Below, piece by piece: positions 23,113 through 34,400 of a stretch of 64,000 bases of DNA. Numbering within the stretch: the stretch's first letter is position 1; every line of letters starts with the position of its first letter. This DNA comes from Hypericum androsaemum. Its lineage: Eukaryota > Streptophyta > Magnoliopsida > Malpighiales > Hypericaceae. The DNA is taken from assembly GCA_963995505.1 (NCBI GenBank), contig OZ023184.1, positions 7,270,308 to 7,334,307 of the forward strand, written 5' to 3'. Both the position numbers and the translations under genes were made by a program. A model generated the notes under the pieces. That model saw nothing but the letters and a program-made list of their open reading frames with translations, was not told the DNA's origin and made no database searches.

Positions 23113-23364
23113 GGGCAAATTATTTTCAGGTTCCTGGTTTATAGTTGTATTACTCGCATGTCCCTATCTTTCGAAAATAGTGTATGAGGTCCCTGCTTTT
23201 TAAGAAAATATTGGTCTGAAGTCCCTAGTCACCGGATCGATTTTCTTAAAAATCTCATGAGATAATCTCCGATCCGGTGACTAGGGACCTCATACACTAT
23301 TTTTGAAAGTCAGGGACATGCAATTAATAAAACTATAAACCAGAGACCTGAGAGTAAGTTATCC
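23113..23364. mobile_element. Mutator-type MITE with 9-bp target-site duplication
   Basis: Perfect AAAATAAAG copies flank it (23104-23112 and 23365-23373). The arms are inverted: AGTGTATGAGGTCCCTGC on the left, CTAGGGACCTCATACACTAT on the right. The centre forms a second hairpin around CACCGGATCGA / TCCGATCCGGTG. It closely resembles the MITE at 8540-8823 and lies 62 bp downstream of the TRIM. Confidence 0.93.
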
Positions 23365-23373
23365 AAAATAAAG

Positions 23374-24134
23374 TCGTACCGGAGTTCAAACTATGATTGT
23401 GATAAGATTCAACTTATAAAATAACAAACTTCAGCTTACAGTTATTTTCTTGATAATGCAATTCTAATTAAAACCATGGTAATTAATTTCACTTGCAAAC
23501 AAGTAACATTTCTCCACTCTCTCCGGTGGATATCATTCATCCGGCAAAATTAGACCAATAATTGATTGACAATTGAATGAGACTATATTTACCAAAAAAT
23601 ATTCAACGAGACTATGTTTGTTTGCTTTATCTTTTCAAGCAATATACCCAAGTTTATTAATGTGCAAGTGAACCTTGTTGCTATCCCCTAATTTTTAACT
23701 CCTAGCCATTTGAAGGAAACGAGTATGTATCGGACCAATAATTCAATAATTTTACCAATCGATCTTTGTTAATAGTGTCTAGGGCACGTGTATGACAGCA
23801 AAGTTAGATCTACTTGCATTTCACGAAAATAGGAAGAAAATTAGGTTCAATCTATCCACATTTACGAAGGACCAACTAGGTTGTGCTATATGAATATAGA
23901 AAGTCTACCAACAAGAAATTATATCAAGTCGTTAAGACAATTCTTCTAGTTGAATCAATCTATTTCGGGTTAAAATTTTGGAAATGTATTAGTGTTAAAA
24001 TAATTATTGAAATAATTTTATTATATTTCTATAATTTTATCCTGCTTAAACTTTCAACTCAGTAGGTGTTCATATACGAGGTGATATCAACGATAAATAA
24101 TATAGAATGCCTCTCACAACGATAAATAATATAC
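23374..24134. other. AT-rich intergenic DNA, nothing recognised
   Basis: No supported gene. CAACGATAAATAATATA occurs twice near 24090-24133, about 27 bp apart. Confidence 0.4.
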
Positions 24135-24399
24135 GAGGATGAATCAATTAATGACCTCTTTCTCTTGTGTGATTTTGCTCGGGCAATTTGGAATTACTTC
24201 GTAAGATGCATTGGTGCAAGATGATGTCTGGACGCATGTGTGAATTCGCATTTGGAACAGTGGATGGGTTTTATCCACGATGGCATGAACAAGAAAGTTT
24301 GGTTTGAATTGTTTAGCACTATTCTATGGGAATTTGGTTGACGAGAAATCGTGCAATCTTTCAAGGCGAGAGATACAACCAAAAACTTTTTATTTATAT

Positions 24400-24660
24400 T
24401 GTTAGAGTTTGCCTCAAATTCTAGACAAATTAATACTACTATTCCTATTTAGAATAAGATAATAATCTCCTATATATATCGACCTGTGCCTATGTCTTAT
24501 TTGTGTAGTCGAGAGTTGTGAGGTAGAGAGAACCCTCACGGAGGCCTTGTAATCTGCTTGACTCACATAGTGGACGACTCTCATTTGCCCGTGATTTTCT
24601 CTCCGTCTTGGAGTTTCCACGTAAATCTCGTGTGTCTCATTTCGATCTAATTTCTTAACA
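24400..24660 (+). repeat. 5' LTR of the Copia element
   Basis: 261 bp, TGTTA...TAACA. It pairs with the 3' LTR at 29662-29931. Confidence 0.95.
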
Positions 24661-25048
24661 ATTGGTATCACAGCCATATCAGAGATTCGAGTATTGGAAT
24701 ACAAAAAAAGAAGAAGGGGAAAGCAGATTGCGAATTAAAAAATTGGGGATTTTGGGTTTTCTAAAAACCCTTTGGAGCCGTCGCAGAGCACAGGAGCCGG
24801 CTGCCACCCCATACAGCCGACCACTGCCTTGGAGTTTCCACGTAAATCTCGTGTGTCTCATTTTGATCTAATTTCTTAACAATTGGTATCACAGCCATAT
24901 CAGAGATTCGAGTATTGGAATACAAAAAAAGAAGAAGGGGAAAGCAGATTGCGAATTAAAAAATTGGGGATTTTGGGTTTTCTAAAAACCCTTTGGAGCC
25001 GTCGCAGAGCACAGGAGCCGGCTGCCACCCCATACAGCCGACCACTGC
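24607..25048 (+). repeat. 221-bp tandem duplication spanning LTR end, PBS and leader
   Basis: 24607-24827 is repeated almost exactly as 24828-25048. The unit contains the last 54 bp of the 5' LTR, the primer-binding site and about 170 bp of leader. The element therefore has two primer-binding sites (24663-24675 and 24884-24896). Copies differ by very few bases (for example TCATTTCGAT versus TCATTTTGAT). The event is recent relative to LTR divergence or was made during reverse transcription. Confidence 0.93.
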
Positions 25049-25593
25049 CTGCTCGTCCGCTGCCACCTGCCTCATCGACGATTCCAGGAGCTACCGCGTC
25101 GGTGAGAAACTGACCTGTTATAGAATTGGGTTTAGAGAAGAGACGAACCCTGTCGTTCGTCTAGAGGAGTCTGCCACTGGAGAAGGCCATCCCATCACCG
25201 CCCGTCGCTTGCTGTCACCTGGTGTTCATCATCGTTCTGCTGTTGACGTGACGCGAGGAGAGTAGAGATCGTCGTTGCCTGGAGTTTCTCCCACCGTTCG
25301 TGGAAGGAGGAAGTCCATCGGAGAGAGAGAAAGAACCCTCGAATCCCGATGCCACCGCCATCCACCAACGCATCACCGTGTCCTCCGCTCGCGCTCGTCA
25401 TAGCCAAGTCGTCACTGCCCGCTCGCCGCCTTTCGTGGTGGTCTCGCCGCTCTTGGAAGTTTTGGGTTGAAAAACCCTAATTTCGAGTTGACTTGGTCAA
25501 TAGGTTGACTGGTTGAACGAAAGTTAATTATTTTAGCTAATTTTAATTTTCTAACCAGTTTTGGGCTGATTTCTTGGTTCGAGGTATTTCAGG

Positions 25594-28500
25594 ATGACTT
25601 CAATGTAGTACAAGATTTCTCAATTGAAAAGGAAAACTAATTTTTTTGTGTGGCAGGTGAAGATGTGCGCTATTCTGACACATTTAGAGCTGGATGAAAC
25701 TCTACTTGATGAGAAGTCAATGCCTTCGAGTTGGGATGCTGCGATGAAGGCGTCAAAGAACCATAAGGCTGTGAGTCAGATTCAGTTGTACTTGTCAGAT
25801 GATATTTTGCGAGACGTGTTGAAGGAGACAACAACTTCCTCATTGTGGGCAAAGCTTGTGCATGCCCAAGAGTTTGACCAACAAACTGTACTTGAAGCAA
25901 CAACTATTTTCTATTAGAATGCAAGAAGATAAGTCTGTTCATGACCACCTTAATGAATTTAAGGATATAGTGGCTGATCTTAGAACTCTGGATGTGACGT
26001 ATGATGATGAAGATCTTACTTTATTATTATTAAACTCGTTGCCTGCCTCTTATCAGCAATTCAGGGATACTCTGTTGTTCAGCCATGATACTCTGAATTG
26101 GGATAATGTTCATGATTCTCTCTTGGAGAAAGAAAAAATTGATAAGCACACTGTGAGTTCCCCTGAAAATAGCCAAGGGACTGGCTTGGTTGTGGGAGGG
26201 ATGTCTGAAAAGAGGAATGCTAAGTTTGGTTCGAGGAAGAAGAGTAAGAGCAAATCAAGGTCTAGGCATAAGGATAAGACTTGTTTCAATTGTCAAAAGG
26301 TTGGGCATATTCAATGGTAATGTCCGGAGTTAAAGAACAAGAAGAAGAGCAAAAAGTCCAGTGCTCTGAAAGGAGAAAGTTCTGATAACGGCAGTGCTAG
26401 CGTTGCCACCACCACTCAGCAAGAATCTGATGGAGACTTTTTGTCTGTGATTGATGGGAAGTCCAAGGTTGATGCTACTTAGATCCTTGATTTTACTTGT
26501 ACATTTCATATGTGTCCCATTCAGGACTGGTTTTCAACATATGAACGTGCGAAGGGTAATGTTCTTATGGAAAATAATTTTGTCTGTAAGGTTGTTGGTA
26601 TTAGCACAGTGAAGATCAAGATGCATGATGGTGTCATTCAAACTTTGACGGATGTGAGACATATCCCTGATCTGAAGCCGAACTTGATTTCGTTGAGTAC
26701 CCTTGATTCACTAGGGTACAGGTACACCAGAGAAAGTAGAGTTCTTCGTTTGAGTAAGAACTCATTAGTACATACGAAGGCCAAAAAAGAGGTTGGGAAT
26801 CTGTATATTTTGCAGGGGTCTATAGTTACAGAGATTGCTACTGCTGCTGCATCTGGTTCGTTGACAGATTCTGAGAATACCTCGTTGCGGCATATGCGAC
26901 TTGGTCACATGAGCGAGAAAGGCATGACCGAGCTGAATATGAGAGGATTATTATGTGGACAGGGTATTAGAAAGCTAGAATTTTGTGAGCACTGTGTGTT
27001 TGGCAAGCAGAAGAAAGTCAGTTTTTTGAAAGGTGTGCACACTACAAAAGGAATACTTGACTATGTTCATTCTGATCTTTGGGGACCATCTCAAGTTGCA
27101 TCAAAGAATAGTTCCAAGTATATGCTGACTATCATTGATGATTATTCGAGGAAGGTGTGGGCATTCTTCTTGAAGAGCAAGGTCTTGTCTTTGTCACTTT
27201 CAAGCATTAGAAGACTATGATTGAGAAGCAGACTGGGAGAGATATCAAGCATCTCCGCACAGACAATGGATTGAAGTTTTGCTCTAGTTGGTTTGATGAG
27301 TTTTGAAAGAATGAGAGTATTGTCAGGCATAAAATAATCCCTGGTATACTTCAACAGAATAGAGTCGCTGAAAGAATGAACAAAACTTTATTGGAGAAAG
27401 TTCGTTGTATGCTGTCAAATGCTAGTTTGCCTAAGTCATTTTGGGCTGAAGCTGCTTCCACTGCCTGTCACCTTGTCAATCGTTCACCTCATGCATCTCT
27501 TGATTGCAAGGTACCTGAAGAATTATGGTCTGGAAATCTTCCTAGTTATACCGATTTGAAGATATTTGGGTGTCCTACTTATGCTCATGTGAATAATGAT
27601 AAGTTAGAGCCAAGATCTGTGAAATGTATCTTCCTTGGCTATGCTTCTGGAGTAAAGGGATACAGGTTGTGGTATCCAGAGCTGTCTAAGGTCTTATTGA
27701 GTAGAAATATTATTTTCAAAGAGATAGACATGCGGAGTAAGAGGGAGGATGTTTCTTCACCTAGTATTTTCAGTGCTCCAAGTGTGGACTTGTAAAAGTC
27801 AAAAGTACAGGTGGAGTTTGATGCTGATCCAGAAGCGAGTTTCTTTCGTGATGTTGATTGCCATGATCCTACTCATGGTAGGTTGTCTGATGAAGCTGAG
27901 AATGTTGGCACAGTTGAGAGAGAGCCAGCGTATTCTATTGTTAGAGACAGGCCCATAAGAATTATCAGGCCTCCACAGAAGTTGGGTGAGGCTGATATTA
28001 TTGCTTTTGCTTTAAGTGTAACAGAAAAAGTTGATAGCTGTAAAAAACTATCTAGTTACTTAGATGCTGTGAAGTCGAAAGACTCTGCTAGATGGTTGGT
28101 TGCTATGGAGGAGGAGATGGAATTTCTTCGCAAGAATAAGACTTGGGAGATTACTAAGCTGCCTAAAGATAAGAAAGTTGTTAGTTGCAAGTGGGTATTC
28201 AAGAAGAAGGATGGTATACCTGAAGTTGAAGAGCCTAGATACAAGACCAGGCTAGTGGCTAGAGGTTATAGTCAGATTTCTAGTGTGGGCTTTAATGAGG
28301 TATTTTTACCAGTTGTGAAGTATACCTCGATTCGTTATCTTTTTGGTATTGTCGCTATGCAGGATTTAGAGCTTGAACAGCTTGATGTGAAGACAGCTTT
28401 CTTGAATGGAGAGCTTGAGGAGCAGATTTATATGGCACAACCTGAGGATTTTCATGTTGAAGGCAAAGAAGACTATGTGTGCTTGTTGGAGAAGTCTCTG

Positions 28501-29580
28501 AGACAGTGGTATAAAAGGTTTGATTCTTTTATGATTTCTCATAGTTATGAGAGGAATAAGTATGATAGTTGTGTTTACCTGAAAAGGCTACGCAACGGTT
28601 TCCAAGTGTATTTGCTCCTGTATGTGGATGACATGTTAATTGCTGCTAGTGACAAATGAGAGGTGAAGAAGCTCAAAGCTCTGTTGAGTAGCGAGTTTGA
28701 GATAAAAAATTTGGGTCCTGCTAAGAAGATTCTTGGCATGGAGATTGCCAGAGATAGAGGAGCAAGGAAATTATTTTTGAGTCAGGAGAGTTACATTGAA
28801 AAGGTACTTGATAGGTTTGATGTGACTGATAATCCCATGAGTACTTCTCTTGATACACATTTTTGACTTTCGTCCATTTTATCTCCACAGTCAGCTACGG
28901 AGGTCGATTACATGTCTGGTATTCCATACTCCAGTACTGTTGGTTCTCTGATGTATGCTATGGTTTGCACATGCCCGAATTTGGCCTATGATGTGAGTGT
29001 TGTTAGCAGGTTTATGGCAAATCCTGGAGAAGGTCATTGGAGAGCAGTGGAGTAGATTATGAGGTACTTGAAGGGTACCAAGGGCGTGTGTCTACAGTTT
29101 GGAAGCACCAATGATGGAGTTGTTAGTTTCGTTGATTCAGATTATGCTGGAGACCTTGATAAGTTCAGATCCTTGTTTGAATATGTCTTCACTCTTGGAG
29201 GATGTGCTATCAGTTGGAGAGCTTGTCTACAGGCCACAGTTGCGTTGTCAACCACTGAGGTAGAGTATATGGCTATTACTGAAGGTGTGAAGGAGACTAT
29301 CTGGTTGAAAGATTTCTTCAGTAAAATCTGTGAGAAGCTGCAGGTCAGTACAATGTACTGTGATAGTCAAAGTGCTATCTATCTCACGAGAAATGCTATG
29401 TATCATGAGAGAACGAAGCACATTGATGTGAGGTATCACTTTATTTGGGAGCATGTTGCTCAATGTGACATTGTTGTGAGTAAGGTAAGTACCCAGGACA
29501 ACCCTGCAAACATGTTGACGAAGCCACTTTCTGGCACTAAGTTTGAGCATTGCTTGGACTTGGTAAGTGTTCGTGCTTGA
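25594..29580 (+). pseudogene. Copia gag-pol, many stops and frameshifts
   Basis: Domain order is that of Ty1/copia. Gag starts at about 25594 with an early TAG at 25606 and a frameshift near 25860. The zinc knuckle at about 26281-26322 reads CFNCQKVGHIQW, then a stop replaces the residue before the last Cys. The protease motif is altered (ILDFTCTFHM instead of the usual ILDS-type box). The integrase has its HHCC region (26890-27005) and DLWGP, then a frameshift near 27190. The reverse transcriptase (about 27970-28860) keeps YVDDMLIA, but stops at 28657. RNase H (29059-29577) keeps STTEVEYMA and YCDSQSAI. It cannot make working proteins. Confidence 0.92.
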
Positions 29581-29661
29581 TGATGATTGCCCTTAGGGGT
29601 TGGTGGTGAGGTTGAGCAGCGTTGATGTTGGAGTCATAAAATTTGGTCCAAGGTGGAGATT

Positions 29662-29931
29662 TGTTAAGATTTGTCTCAAATTTTAGACAAATTAGTACAA
29701 CTATTCCTATTTAGAATAGGGTAATAATCTCCTATATATATCGACATGTGCCTAGGTCTTATTTCTGTGGTCGAGAGTTGTGAGGTAGAGAGAACCTTTA
29801 CAGAGGCCTTGTAATATGTTTGACTCGCATAGTGGACGACTCTCCTTTGTCTGTGGTTTTCTCCCCGTCTTGGGGTTTCCACGTAAATCTCGTATGTCTC
29901 GTATTTCTCGTTTCGATATAATTTCTCAACA
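29662..29931 (+). repeat. 3' LTR of the Copia element
   Basis: 270 bp, TGTTA...CAACA, next to the polypurine tract AAGGTGGAGATT. It is longer than the 5' LTR because of a small insertion near 29900. Confidence 0.95.
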
Positions 29932-30122
29932 TATATTATTTTGATTCAGATTCACGAGTGACTTTGATAGTCTAATTCCATTTCGGATTTAGGACATCAA
30001 CACCTCTTATTATACTTGGCGTCTGGTCGTAGGAGGGATCAGTTAGTAGCTATTAGATTGTCCCGCTGACTTGTAAATATTGTTTATTTTTAATGCAAAT
30101 TTAATTCATTTACCAAAAAAAA

Positions 30123-31421
30123 TATAGCAAGTTAGGTACTTGTTCAAATATTTAAAAATAGCTAGCTAGGTTTCGTGAGTGTGCATAATCAAAGGCGAAA
30201 TGTTCTGGCGCTACGTTATTTTATAGAAAGGATTGTTTTTCAACGGTTGGTCACCCAACCAGCCAAACTTTAACTTATGCTCCTTTTTTTATGATCCTTG
30301 CTGTATATGCACATAGTATTACGTCAATTGAATTGGAATTTAGACAGATTGATGCTGAGACGATGGAGGTTGATGTTAATATTAGTATGCTTAATGTTGA
30401 CATATACATATATATTATTTTTCCCCAAAATTACTACCCATTATCCGAGTAATTACTATGCCAAACAGATTGATCAAGGATGGAGCTAGGCTCTATCAAA
30501 GAGTGACAATACAATTTTCATCTTTGGTCTAGCATTACTATATAAACACAACTCTAGTTTGAAACATCAGACTAGAGTTAAACAATAATATTTTTAACAA
30601 TCTATATAGATATAACAAACAGTTGGTGGTAAGTGTCGGTAGCTTGATGTTAGCGAATTCAGCGTACGGATAAACATAAAATTGTGCATCGACAAAACCA
30701 TTGCGTTTGTGTGTACGCAACATATATAATATACTATATTGAGTTCTGCATAAAGTTTTAGAATGCAAGATTGTTAAAAATAACTCGAACCCGGAAGAGA
30801 GGTTCAACTAGACGAAGCCCAAAATAGCTCGATTTGGGCTTTGGCCCATTAGTTCAAGCTCAAGTACGGATTTGGTAAAGGGGAGTCGGTTCGCCAAACA
30901 TGGGTTTGGATTTGGTCCGGAATGTACCATTTCGAATTGTTTGGACTGAAAGATACGCGAAATTTTTTTTTGCAAAAAATTTAAAATACGGAGACAAAAA
31001 TTTAAAAAATTTAAGCGGCATGGGATCACCAACATGCCATTATCGATAATTGTGCATACCATTGTCGTAGCACGTAAGCCATTATCAATAACTGGGCATG
31101 CTATGGTTATAATCGAGACATGTTATTGTCAGAATCGAAACATGTCATTATTAATCTTTCAGTCTAAACGATCAAAAATAAGCCTTTCACTTCAGACCCA
31201 ATTCTACACACACTCCACATAAGTCTGAAAATATAAAACTATATAATCCATCGAGAAATCCGGAAATTAAACCGACCTTCTACGAGTCAACCAGTCAGCG
31301 ATCCGTCTTCTACCTCCCATCTAAAACAAAGCGGTTAGTTAACCTTCAAATTAGTCGCTGACCGGTTACACTCCCCGGTTCCTCTCAGCTAGGGTTTTTG
31401 ACCGACTCAAAACTCTCCGGG
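30123..31421. other. intergenic DNA and PAS1 upstream region
   Basis: No gene is supported. A short palindrome (CTCTAGTTTGAAACATCAGACTAGAG-like) lies near 30551. The last roughly 170 bp before the PAS1 start (from about 31250) are likely promoter and leader; no TATA box stands out. Confidence 0.4.
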
Positions 31422-34400
31422 ATGGCGGTCGGCGAGGAGAATGCGCTTCCGTCGACGACGACGACGAAGAAAGAGCCCACCGAGCTCGAGAAGAGGTAGT
31501 TACTTAACTTTCAGCTCAAATTTCTTGTTGGAATCGCCGGATTTAGGTCTATCTGAGATGTTTCGGTTATTAGGAGGATGAAGATTGTCCCGGGGACCTT
31601 GATGAAGGCTCAGATTAGGCCCGGCGGCGGCGATTCTACACCTTCCGATGGTGATCAGGTCAAATTTGCTTCCTCCATTTCGTTCGATTGAGTTGAATTA
31701 TTAGGTTTTTAGTGTTTTTTCTTTTTGTTTCGCAGGTAATGTATCATTGTACAGTGAGAACGCTGGACGGAGTTGTGGTCGAGTCGACTCGTTCGGAGTA
31801 CGGAGGTGAGTCTGTTTAATTGAGCTGGTGTTGTTAATGAGCTAGCATTGGAGGTAGTAGATTGCGTTGTGGTCGGTTATGCCAATATTAGTAACGGGAA
31901 AATACTTTTTGCGGATAGCAGGGAAGGGTGTTCCGATTAGGCAGGTCTTGGGGAAGAGCAAAATGCTGCTAGGGTTGGTGGAAGGGCTCCCGACTATGTT
32001 GAAGGGCGAAGTCGCTATGGTATGTTAAGATTGTCTGTTCGGCATGTGTTGTAACAGAGTGCAAGTTTGTGTTGTGAGCACACTGATTTTTTTTCCGTTT
32101 GTTTTAGTTCAAGATGAAACCAGAAATGCATTACGGTGAGGATGATTGTCCCCTCTCGCCCCTGAGCAGCTTTCCCAAGGAAGATGAGCTTCATTTTGAG
32201 ATAGAGATGATTGAATTCGGGAAAGCCAAGGTATGGCTTTTGAGTTCTGTTGTTTATCATCTTGTGTTGTATGCCTTTTTGATAATTGTTTGAAATATTC
32301 TACTGATTCACGTATCCTGTTTCAATCACTGACTGATTTAGCTGCAACATCTTAGTTTCCATGACCTCTTTATTAACTTGGGTTATTGCTTAACCTGTTG
32401 TCCATTGGTATTGGAGTTGCGGTCCTTTTTTATTATCTTGTTTTACCTTGGTAAAAGAGGCATAGGCAACTTGTTTTTTTTTTGTCGTATGGAGTTACTA
32501 TTTCCGCTATTTTCTCGCCCAAATGCTCTCTCTCCAGCATGCTTATTCTTTTTAGGGTTGACGTACATATGCTATCATTCTATACATAACATATTGTTGT
32601 TAAACCATAGTTTTAAATTGCTGTGTGGACAGGTTGTCAGTGAAGATTTCGGAGTTATCAAGAAGGTACGTCAAACTCAATGATTCCATATTAGTTGCTA
32701 GGCAGTTAAGAGGGTTTTCAACATTCTTATTAGTTAGTTTGTAACATTTGGATATGTCTGCATTTGCGCTTCATTACAGATTGACAATATCATCTTCCTA
32801 GAAATTTATAGTGATGGATGTTACCATATTCTTTTGTGGCTTGTGCGTTAGTGAATAAACGATAATTTGGATGGACAGGTAATAGATGAAGGTCAGGGTT
32901 GGGAATCCCCGAGAGAACCTTATGAAGTCAAAGCCTGGTACAAGCTTGATTTGTTCTTTTCCGTTGCCCCTTTTTGTTATGAGTTGTGGTATGCTGATTA
33001 ATCTAGATATGTGCTTTACAGGATATCTGCGAAAACTGGTGATGGGAGAGTGATTCTTTCACACTCCCAGGATGAACCATACTTCTTTACTTTCGGAAAA
33101 TCAGAGGTTTCTCACATTTTCTCTCTTTCCTTTTTCTGATTGTTATTGTTTATTTTGCATGTGAAGTACATAGCATGATTATGTTGGTTGTTTCTTTGAT
33201 TGCCAATTTTCTTTCTTTCTACCTCAGTTTTCTATTTGTACCATAGGATGCTGCCGAAAGTAATTGATGATGATTGTTGCACTTTGTCCATGTGTTAGGT
33301 ACCAAAAGGTCTTGAGATGGGCATGGGAACAATGTCACGGGAAGAAAAGGCAGTTATATATGTGACGCATCCGTACTTAACGGAATCTCCTCTTTTGCCA
33401 ACAGTGGAAGGTTTTGATGAAATTCATTTTGAAGTGGAGCTAGTGCATTTTGTTCAGGTACACTGATTTTCTAGTTGCGGATTCTATCTGTGCAATCTTC
33501 CATTGGAGGCCGAGATGTATGGTACCTTTTCCCTCTGTTTCGATATTTCTGATGTTATCCTTTGGGTTAGCTATTGTTTTTGTATGACTGCTTCCTTAAT
33601 TTGGTTCTCTTGACCAATTTGCACGAGGACCAATTTGCGTTTTTGTTTATGCGTATCCTTGTGTCTAGATTGTCTCCTACTCTGTCATGAAGTGATCACT
33701 GAGACAAACTTACTCTGAATATGTGCATGCCTGGTTGTGGATATTAAGTCAGAAGAGCCTATTCTGCAGTAGGGATAGAAAGTGGAATATACGAACTTGG
33801 TTCCTTTTGGAGCTGGATTTGGTTGTCTTTTTGGGAATGTTGATCTTTGAGTTTAAATCATAGACATTTAAATAAGGGCAATCAAGTCGCATGAACAACA
33901 AACCATAATGCAACTATATAAATCTCCTATACATCATGAAGGGAGTTATTCCAGATTCTCCTTTTAGGAGGGGGAGTTTATCCCAAGCCATACTATGCTT
34001 GTATGTCATAAAGAATAATGGATATCTTTCTTGGATGCTGAATGTTGTTTATGACCATTGCATTCTCTTGACAAAGTAGTATGGAATGAGCTCTTGCTTA
34101 GTTTTGCAGGTAAGGGACATGCTAGGAGATGGGCGCCTGATAAAGCGCCGGATTCGTGATGGCAAAGGTATGTGATTGAAATTGTGCTCTGTATGTGATT
34201 GAAATTGTGCTCTTACTCTGCAAATTCGTTGCATGTATCCCAGTCGAGTGCTGAAAACATATCTTGATTGCATACTTTGGTGAGTGAACATTTATATTAT
34301 AAGACATAGATAAGAGTCTGACCTGTGCAGAAAGAAGTAATACCAAGAAATTTGCCTAAACCCTTCAACCAACCGATTATTTGATGGTTTACTATGAGAG

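Larger units (their letters stand above)
24400..29931 (+). mobile_element. Copia LTR retrotransposon, 5.5 kb, full-length but decayed
   Basis: 5' LTR 24400-24660 and 3' LTR 29662-29931 both start TGTTA and end AACA. Perfect TATAT target duplications lie at 24395-24399 and 29932-29936. The primer-binding site TGGTATCACAGCC is at 24663-24675 and the polypurine tract AAGGTGGAGATT at 29650-29661. Gag, protease, integrase, reverse transcriptase and RNase H come in Copia order, all carrying stops or frameshifts. The LTRs differ by scattered substitutions and a 9-10 bp insertion in the 3' LTR, so the element is not recent. Confidence 0.95.
24135..30122 (+). mobile_element. LINE 3' end split by a Copia insertion
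   Basis: 24138-24399 encodes a decayed zf-RVT region (LFLLCDFARAIWNYF; HDGMNKKVWFELF) matching the LINE at 5984-7181, with stops. The Copia element 24400-29931 interrupts it. After the Copia, 29937-30122 continues as a LINE 3' UTR and ends in an A-run at about 30115-30122. The Copia target duplication TATAT lies exactly at the break. Nesting shows that the LINE was there first. Confidence 0.8.

Noticed and set aside
25195..25407. Minus-strand frame in the Copia leader
   Set aside because: Lies in the untranslated leader between the primer site and gag; no similarity to any known protein.
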